64,000 nucleotides of DNA from SIG603 sp963611165 (GTDB lineage: Bacteria; Bacillota; Clostridia; Oscillospirales; Acutalibacteraceae). Under the pieces are notes generated by a model. It worked only from the letters and a program-made list of their open reading frames with translations, was not told the DNA's origin and ran no database searches. Below are positions 58,940 to 64,000 of this stretch, one piece after another. Position 1 is the first letter of the stretch; each line of letters begins with the position of its first letter. The stretch is from positions 1 through 64,000 of the forward strand of contig CAVDQG010000001.1 of NCBI GenBank assembly GCA_963611165.1, read 5' to 3'. The position numbers were made by a program, and so were the translations under genes.

Positions 58940-60217
58940 TTATTTATCTTCAAATACGACTTTTCCGCCCAAAATGGTATATTTTACCTTTGAAGTCAGC
59001 GTCATATTTTTAAGCACGGCATTCTTGGATTTTCCGTGAAGCTTGTTCACATCAACCGTCCATTCCTCGTTTTCATCAAAAAGAACTATGTCGGCAAGCT
59101 TGCCCCTCTCGAGAACGCCGCCCTCAATACCGAGTATTCTCGCCGGATTCACGCTCATAAGCTCGATAAGCTTGTTAAGAGTGATTTCGCCTGTTTTGAC
59201 AAGCGCCGTATATGAGCCCGAGAAGCTTGTCTCCATACCGATTGAACCGTTCGGCGCACCTACAAAGTCGGATTTTTCCTCTACGGAATGCGGTGCGTGA
59301 TCAGTGATTATGCACGAAAGAGTGCCGTCCTTGATTGCTTCGATGATGGCTCTTCTGTCCTTCTCAGCACGAAGCGGCGGATTCATACGGTAGTCGGCGT
59401 CTTTTCTCTTTAACTCTTCATCGGTCAAAAGAAGATAGTGTGCCGCCGTTTCGCCCGTAACCTTTACGCCTCTTCTCTGTGCGTCACGGATAAGCGCACA
59501 CGCACCCTCCGTGCTGACATGGCAAATATGAACAGGCAAGCCGTATGCGGCGGCAACTGCGATTTCTCGAGCCGTTCCGCTGTCCTCTGCCGCATTCGGA
59601 ACTCCTCTAAGTCCGAGCTCTGCGCTGACGCTTCCCTCGTTCATCGTCCACTTTTTTGCAAGATAAAGATCCTCGCAGTGGCATGTGAGCGTCATGTTAA
59701 GCTCATTTGCCATTTTCATTGCCTCGACAAGACACGAGGTATCGACAACAGGTCTTCCGTCATCCGAAAGGGCAATCGCCCCCGCCTCTTTGAGTGCCTT
59801 TATGTCGGTGAGCTCAAAACCGCCCAAATCCTTGGTGACCGCTCCCGTGACATAAACTCTCGCCTTGGCGTCCTTTGCCTTGTCGAGAATATAGTGAACA
59901 ACCTCGGGAGAATCGGTGACGGGCTTGGTGTTCGGCATGGCAAGAAGTGACGTGACTCCGCCTGCCGCCGCAGCATTACAGCCCGTTATGATGTCCTCCT
60001 TGTATGTGAGACCCGGGTCTCTTAGGTGGACATGCATATCAACAAATCCTGGAGAAGCCACAAGACCGCTTGCGTCGATTGTCTCATCGGCAGTCTCGTC
60101 TGCCTCGCCCCTCTGGACTTTAACGATTTTATCGTCCTCGCAAAGAATATATCCGAAGAAATCTTCGTTCTTGGCGGGATTTATAATGTGTGCGTTTTTT
60201 ATCAGAAGCGTACTCAA
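58940..60217 (-). CDS. pyrC: Dihydroorotase
   Basis: Zinc hydrolase closing carbamoyl-aspartate to dihydroorotate. 425 residues from a TTG at 60217 (MSTLLIKNAHIINPAKNED) that has GAGAGG six bases upstream. A longer in-frame start at 60331 would overlap the upstream gene by about 97 bases and adds no conserved sequence. Metal motif DMHVHLRDPG (60-69), then NTKPVTDSPE, HCEDLYLAKK, VHICHVSTEGA and CIITDHAPHSVEEK. The first pyrimidine gene of the unit; carA/B and pyrB are not in the window. Confidence 0.97.
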   Translation of the reverse strand: MSTLLIKNAHIINPAKNEDFFGYILCEDDKIVKVQRGEADETADETIDASGLVASPGFVDMHVHLRDPGLTYKEDIITGCNAAAAGGVTSLLAMPNTKPVTDSPEVVHYILDKAKDAKARVYVTGAVTKDLGGFELTDIKALKEAGAIALSDDGRPVVDTSCLVEAMKMANELNMTLTCHCEDLYLAKKWTMNEGSVSAELGLRGVPNAAEDSGTAREIAVAAAYGLPVHICHVSTEGACALIRDAQRRGVKVTGETAAHYLLLTDEELKRKDADYRMNPPLRAEKDRRAIIEAIKDGTLSCIITDHAPHSVEEKSDFVGAPNGSIGMETSFSGSYTALVKTGEITLNKLIELMSVNPARILGIEGGVLERGKLADIVLFDENEEWTVDVNKLHGKSKNAVLKNMTLTSKVKYTILGGKVVFEDK

Positions 60218-60234
60218 ATTGAACCTCTCAATTA

Positions 60235-61356
60235 TCAAATAACCTTGGTGATGTAATATTTTGTGATTGCGAGAATCTCTCGGCTGTAGTATGTCGGCAG
60301 AAGCCACTTGTTGGTCTTGCAAGGCATGCAATAAACAGTATATCCCTGGTCTTTAGCCTGACTTGATGCTCTGAACATATGGAAGCTCTGCGTTACGAGA
60401 ACTATGGTGCTTCCGAGATTATTCTCCGACAAAATTGACTTTGAATAGCTTAAATTTTCCTCTGTCGAGGTGGACTTATCTTCAGTTAAGATTCTGTCCT
60501 CTTTAATTCCCTGTTCTATAAGGTAATCCTTAGCGGCGCTGGCTTCGCTCCATGGCTCGTCAGAACCCTGTCCGCCCGTTACGACAACCTTTGAACTTGG
60601 ATTCTCGTTAAGATACTCGATTGCCGTGTTCAGTCTGTTCTGAAGTGCAACGGAAACGCCCGACTGATATACCTTTGCTCCGAGGACAACTACGGTAGCA
60701 TTATCCTGCGGCTCGCTTTTGTCCACATTTATCATCTGGAAGGTGATGAAGCCTACCCAGCACACGCACAAAAGGAACACAACCGAAACCACGTGCCAAA
60801 TCACGCTGAGCACTCTCCTCTCTCCGTCATCGGTAAGAATTCTCTTGATATTCACATGAATGATGAGCAATCCCAAAAATGCTATTGCCACAACAGATGT
60901 TATAGTGAAGTAGCTCTTTGCAATCGGTATGAGGAAAAATACAATTCCCAGTGCCGCAAGAGTTGAGATAATCACACGAAGTGCGAGAGCCAAGCCCGAC
61001 GGTTTATAGTCATTATACTGCGGCTTATTGGGAGCATATCTGACTTCTTTTGTCTCCCTCTTTACGGGCGGCTTTGGAGCGGAATGCTGTGCCGCTCTCT
61101 TCTGAGGTGCGGCATGCTGAGCCGTTTGCACGGGTTTTTGCGGTGTCTGTCTTTTAGTGGGCTGTGGTGCCGAGTTTTGCGGTGCCGTTTTCTTTGCCTG
61201 AGTCGGTGCTTTTGCCGCAGTCGCCTTTTTCGGCGGTGTTATTTCGTTCTTCGCAATATCGAAATCCAAGCTCTGCGAATATCTCGAGCCCTTTGATTCT
61301 GAGCTCTTACCCTTGTAATATGTGCCGCCTGCATGACGCGGCTTATACTTTGCCAT
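60235..61356 (-). CDS. DUF218 (YdcF/SanA/ElyC-like) membrane protein
   Basis: 373 residues. The first ~125 are disordered, rich in Lys, Pro, Gln and Ala (APTQAKKTAPQNSAPQPTKR). Four hydrophobic helices follow (about 128-215), then the DUF218 domain: ATVVVLGAKVYQSGVSVALQNRLNTAIEYL, VVTGGQGSDEPWSEASAAKDYLIEQGIKEDRILTEDKSTSTEENLSYSKSIL and IVLVTQSFHMFRASSQAKDQGY. Relatives influence envelope integrity and cyclic polysaccharide formation, but the activity is not settled. ATG behind CGGAGG. First gene of the transcription unit that contains pyrCFKD. Confidence 0.88.
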   Translation of the reverse strand: MAKYKPRHAGGTYYKGKSSESKGSRYSQSLDFDIAKNEITPPKKATAAKAPTQAKKTAPQNSAPQPTKRQTPQKPVQTAQHAAPQKRAAQHSAPKPPVKRETKEVRYAPNKPQYNDYKPSGLALALRVIISTLAALGIVFFLIPIAKSYFTITSVVAIAFLGLLIIHVNIKRILTDDGERRVLSVIWHVVSVVFLLCVCWVGFITFQMINVDKSEPQDNATVVVLGAKVYQSGVSVALQNRLNTAIEYLNENPSSKVVVTGGQGSDEPWSEASAAKDYLIEQGIKEDRILTEDKSTSTEENLSYSKSILSENNLGSTIVLVTQSFHMFRASSQAKDQGYTVYCMPCKTNKWLLPTYYSREILAITKYYITKVI

Positions 61357-61415
61357 TTGAAATCCTCCGATTACCCTCGATTAAATAATACCTACTGAAA
61401 AGCATATATACTTAG

Positions 61416-61444
61416 ATTATACAGAATAAGGCACTTAACTTCAA
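61416..61444 (-). promoter_or_regulatory. Promoter of the DUF218-pyrCFKD unit
   Basis: - strand TTGAAG (61439-61444), 17 bp, TATAAT (61416-61421), about 60 bases before the start codon. No PyrR-type leader is evident in the short 5' region. Confidence 0.85.
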
Positions 61445-61462
61445 GCTTTAATGATTTTGCGG

Positions 61463-61498
61463 CAAAAAAATTTCGAGAGCGTTAAACTCTCGAAATTT
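61463..61498 (-). terminator. Terminator after serA
   Basis: - strand AAATTTCGAGAG and CTCTCGAAATTT form a 12-bp stem around TTTAACG, followed by TTTT. Confidence 0.93.
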
Positions 61499-61505
61499 CA
61501 GAATA

Positions 61506-62672
61506 TTACTTCAGAAGTCTTACTCTTACAACACCGTCAACGGCAGTAAGCTTGTCGGAAAGCTCGTTCGGAAGCTCATCGTCAAAATCAAGAATTGTGT
61601 AAGCAATCTCTCCTCTTGACTTGTTGACAAGATTCTCGATGTTGTAGCCGTCTGCCGAAACAAATTCGGTGAGCTTGGAGAGCATACCGGGCTTGTTTGC
61701 GTGAAGAATGCACAAACGGGAGCCGTCTGCTCTTGCAAAGGAAACATTCGGAAGGTTGACGGAATTGGTGATGTTTCCGTTCTCGATGTAATCAATTGTC
61801 TGATGAGCAGCCATAACAGAGCAGTTCTCGTCCGCTTCGGGAGTGCCCGCACCGAGATGCGGTGTGAAAACAACATTCGGGTGCTTCATCTGAGCCGGTG
61901 TCGGGAAGTCGGTAGCGAAAGCCTTGATCTTTCCGCTCTCAAGTGCCTCAAGAACAGCGTCGTTATCAAGAACCTGTCCTCTTGCATAGTTAACAAGATA
62001 GACTCCGTCCTTCATCTTATCGATAGCTGCCTTACCGACAAACTCCTTATTCTGAGCATTGAAAGGAATGTGCACGGAAACAATATCGCTCTTCTCGTAA
62101 AGCTCTTCTACGTCGTTTACAAAGCTGACGATATTTTTGAGGTCGTTCACCTTATGATTGGAAAGATACGGGTCATAGCCGATGACGCTCATACCAAGGT
62201 CATAGCAAGCCTTTGCAACTCTTGCACCGATTGCACCGAGACCGAGAATACCGATAGTTTTTCCGAGAAGCTCGGGGCCGCGGAATGCCTCTTTGCCCTT
62301 CTCGACTGTTTTGCCTGCCTCAACCTCCTCATCGGGAAGCGAGTGAACCCACTCCTGAGCCTTGAAACCGTTTCTCATTGCCATGATAAGTGCCGCAATG
62401 GTGAGCTCCTTAACTGCATTTGCGTTTCCGCCGGGGCAGTTAAATACGCAGACGCCCTTTTTTGTGAGTTCTGCAACGGGAATTGTGTTTACGCCTGCAC
62501 CGATTCTTGTGATGCATTTGAGGTTATCGCCGAAATTTTCGTTGTGAAGCGGAGTGGAGTGAACGAGGATTGCGTCCGGATTAACAAAATCGGGGGAAAT
62601 CTGATAGTCCTTTGCCTCGAGAATTACCGAACCCTTTTTAGCTACGTTGTCGTAAGTTTTTACCTGGTACAT
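61506..62672 (-). CDS. serA: D-3-phosphoglycerate dehydrogenase
   Basis: First step of serine synthesis. 388 residues. NAD-binding LGKTIGILGLGAIGARVAKACYDLG, VNYARGQVLDNDAVLEAL, and the catalytic region FTPHLGAGTPEADENCSVMAA. The C-terminal ~70 residues form an ACT domain (RLCILHANKPGMLSKLTEFVSADGYNI), suggesting serine feedback control. It lacks the long intervening domain of type 1 enzymes. ATG with AAAGGAA upstream. It lies 68 bases after serC. Confidence 0.97.
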   Translation of the reverse strand: MYQVKTYDNVAKKGSVILEAKDYQISPDFVNPDAILVHSTPLHNENFGDNLKCITRIGAGVNTIPVAELTKKGVCVFNCPGGNANAVKELTIAALIMAMRNGFKAQEWVHSLPDEEVEAGKTVEKGKEAFRGPELLGKTIGILGLGAIGARVAKACYDLGMSVIGYDPYLSNHKVNDLKNIVSFVNDVEELYEKSDIVSVHIPFNAQNKEFVGKAAIDKMKDGVYLVNYARGQVLDNDAVLEALESGKIKAFATDFPTPAQMKHPNVVFTPHLGAGTPEADENCSVMAAHQTIDYIENGNITNSVNLPNVSFARADGSRLCILHANKPGMLSKLTEFVSADGYNIENLVNKSRGEIAYTILDFDDELPNELSDKLTAVDGVVRVRLLK

Positions 62673-62739
62673 TTTAGTTTTTCCTTTCTTTTTGGGCGTA
62701 TGGTTTAATATGATTTATTCTGGATTTTACGCTGTAATT

Positions 62740-63864
62740 TTAATATTGTGCCTCGAATTTTTTCATAAGCTCGAGAAGCTTTTTAACTCCCTCTGTGGGC
62801 ATTCCGTTATATATGCTTGCACGGCATCCGCCTACCGAGCGGTGACCCTTTAGATTGATAAGTCCGTTATCCTTGCAAAGCTTTAGGAAATCCTCTGTTG
62901 ACTGCTTATCGGGAAGAGTGAATGTCACGTTCATAATGGAACGGTCGATTGCGTTGACGGGATTGTTGAATATTTTGGAATTGTCTATGAAATCATAGAG
63001 CATAGAAGATTTCTGAACATTAATCTTCTCCATCTCGGCAACTCCGCCCATCTTATCAACCCATTCATACATAAGTCCCGCCATATAAATCGAGAATGTC
63101 GGCGGTGTGTTGTACATGGAATCGTGGTCGGCGGCAACCTTATATCTCATCATAATCGGAACTACCTTGTCAATTTCATTCTCGAGAAGGTCTTTTCTTA
63201 TGATGACAACCGCAAGACCGGCTGGACCCATATTCTTCTGAGCACCCGCATAGATAAGTCCGTGCTTCTTTACGTCAATAACCTTTCCGATTATCGCACT
63301 TGACCAGTCGGCAACAAGCGGAATCTCTGAATTCTTTCCGTCCTGTGGCAAAACCGACTTCGGCAAAACTCTCTCGTAGTCGTTGAATGCAACTCCGAAA
63401 ATCGTGTTGTTTCCCGTAATATGGAGAAACTTGGCGTCACTCGGAAGCTCACCGCAAACAGGAATATACGAATAATTGTCCGCCTTGGATGAAGCGACAT
63501 AGACCGCATTTCCCCATCTGTCGCCCTCTTCCTTTGCCTTGGTTGCGAACTGTCCCGTCTGCATGTAGCAGAATGTGTCGCCCTGTTTGCCGAGGTTCAT
63601 GGGAATCATCGAGAACTGGGTGGTTGCTCCTCCTTGCATGAAAAGTATCTCGTAATTCTCGGGAATCTCCATAATTTTCCTGAGCGTTCCCTTGGTCTTT
63701 CCGAGAATCGCCTCAAAGGACGGTGTTCTGTGGCTCATTTCCATGACGGAACAGCCTGCACCGGGGTAACAAAGAAGCTCTTCCTTGGCTTTTTCGAGGA
63801 CTTCAAGCGGCATCATGCTCGGGCCCGCCGAAAAATTATAAACTCTGTTCAATTCTTCGTTCAT
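62740..63864 (-). CDS. serC: Phosphoserine aminotransferase
   Basis: PLP enzyme for the second step of serine synthesis (3-phosphohydroxypyruvate to phosphoserine). 374 residues. YNFSAGPSMMPLEVLEKA, LFMQGGATTQFSMIPMNL, DWSSAIIG, the PLP-lysine segment GLIYAGAQKNMGPAGLAVVIIRKDL and GLINLKGHRSVGGCRASIYNGMP. ATG with TAGGAGA. First gene of serC-serA, preceded by an attenuator-like hairpin. Confidence 0.98.
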   Translation of the reverse strand: MNEELNRVYNFSAGPSMMPLEVLEKAKEELLCYPGAGCSVMEMSHRTPSFEAILGKTKGTLRKIMEIPENYEILFMQGGATTQFSMIPMNLGKQGDTFCYMQTGQFATKAKEEGDRWGNAVYVASSKADNYSYIPVCGELPSDAKFLHITGNNTIFGVAFNDYERVLPKSVLPQDGKNSEIPLVADWSSAIIGKVIDVKKHGLIYAGAQKNMGPAGLAVVIIRKDLLENEIDKVVPIMMRYKVAADHDSMYNTPPTFSIYMAGLMYEWVDKMGGVAEMEKINVQKSSMLYDFIDNSKIFNNPVNAIDRSIMNVTFTLPDKQSTEDFLKLCKDNGLINLKGHRSVGGCRASIYNGMPTEGVKKLLELMKKFEAQY

Positions 63865-63891
63865 TTTACTCTCTCCTAAATTTACACAAAC

Positions 63892-63920
63892 AAAAAACCG
63901 GAAGGCGACTGCCTCCCGGT
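63892..63920 (-). terminator. Attenuator-like hairpin in the serC leader
   Basis: - strand ACCGGGAGGC pairs with GCCTTCCGGT (one G-T) around AGTC, followed by TTTTTTG. It ends only 28 bases before the serC start codon, directly before the ribosome binding site, so it must lie inside the serC leader. Upstream leader sequence continues to the window edge; no T-box GGTGGNACCGCG motif is seen. Confidence 0.75.
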
Positions 63921-64000
63921 GGTTTACATGCTTTTTTGCATTTTCCCGAAAAGCTCACGCCAAATAAGACACTCTCGATGAGGTGCCGATTGATGATGAG

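Noticed and set aside
61701..62708. 335-codon + strand frame
   Set aside because: Long antisense shadow of serA, Cys- and Leu-rich; serA is unmistakable.
1..64000. tRNA or rRNA genes
   Set aside because: I looked for T-loop (GGTTCGAATCC-like) and rRNA core sequences in the intergenic regions and saw none.
63865..64000. Serine T-box leader
   Set aside because: The terminator is right but no GGTGGNACCGCG antiterminator bulge is visible within the window, so I only call an attenuator-like hairpin.

Overview
The window reads as a chromosomal stretch from a low-to-moderate GC Firmicute of class Clostridia, most likely Oscillospiraceae/Ruminococcaceae. The evidence is gene content and order: HrcA/CIRCE-controlled chaperone operons, a dcw cell-wall cluster ending in ftsZ, AsnA-type asparagine synthetase, split transketolase subunits, DUF3048, DUF1461 and DUF1643 proteins, PyrK/PyrDB-type dihydroorotate dehydrogenase, and strong AGGAGG ribosome binding sites with frequent TTG starts. 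Promoters found by eye are nearly all TTGACA-like/TATAAT-like with exactly 17 bp spacing. No tRNA, rRNA, CRISPR array, prophage or transposase was seen. Three runs of N (30717-30744, 31372-31381, 36384-36393) show that this is a scaffolded draft assembly, and one of them splits a GNAT gene.

Layout. 0.2-7.1 kb, mostly + strand: a LacI-type regulator, a 60-residue small protein under a consensus promoter, a TPP-riboswitch-controlled ThiT thiamine transporter, an MFS permease, AsnA, and an esterase; a DUF1643 gene lies on the - strand. 7.1-12.3 kb, - strand: rimO, recX, recA, then a patatin-like lipase, an orphan fumarase beta subunit and a VOC protein. 12.4-22.6 kb, - strand: the dcw cluster rsmH-ftsL-PBP-mraY-ftsW-murG-ftsQ and then ftsZ, with no Mur ligase genes. 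23-31.8 kb: a sigma-region-4-like mini-protein (+), a parvulin foldase, ispF, ispD, a coiled-coil protein, a double-AAA protein, a DUF401 permease, a GNAT protein and secG. 32-43.2 kb, - strand: split transketolase, groES-groEL with CIRCE, a DUF3048 lipoprotein, and hrcA-grpE-dnaK-dnaJ with CIRCE. 43.4-53.1 kb: MATE exporter and LysR regulator (divergent), a small unknown protein, a Gfo/Idh/MocA oxidoreductase, a CobW-type GTPase, BirA, a DUF1461 membrane protein, a Nudix hydrolase and GAPDH. 53.5-61.4 kb, - strand: one tightly packed unit from a DUF218 protein through pyrC, pyrF, pyrK and pyrDB to a phosphatase, RuvX, a HAD phosphatase and a membrane protein. 61.5-64 kb, - strand: serC-serA behind an attenuator-like leader.

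How the genes work together. Most of the window is housekeeping: division and peptidoglycan synthesis, recombination, protein folding and secretion, isoprenoid, pyrimidine and serine synthesis, and central carbon metabolism. The less ordinary material is: a protein that appears to join a degenerate Clp-like AAA module to an intact SpoVK/CbbX-like AAA module and overlaps a coiled-coil partner gene; a mosaic family of hairpin-rich intergenic repeats between 36 and 52 kb; several promoters followed at once by perfect inverted repeats (transketolase, secG, recA, foldase leaders); five GTAAAG boxes upstream of ftsZ; and the small protein at 1858. All functions below are read from sequence motifs and family knowledge; no database search was run.
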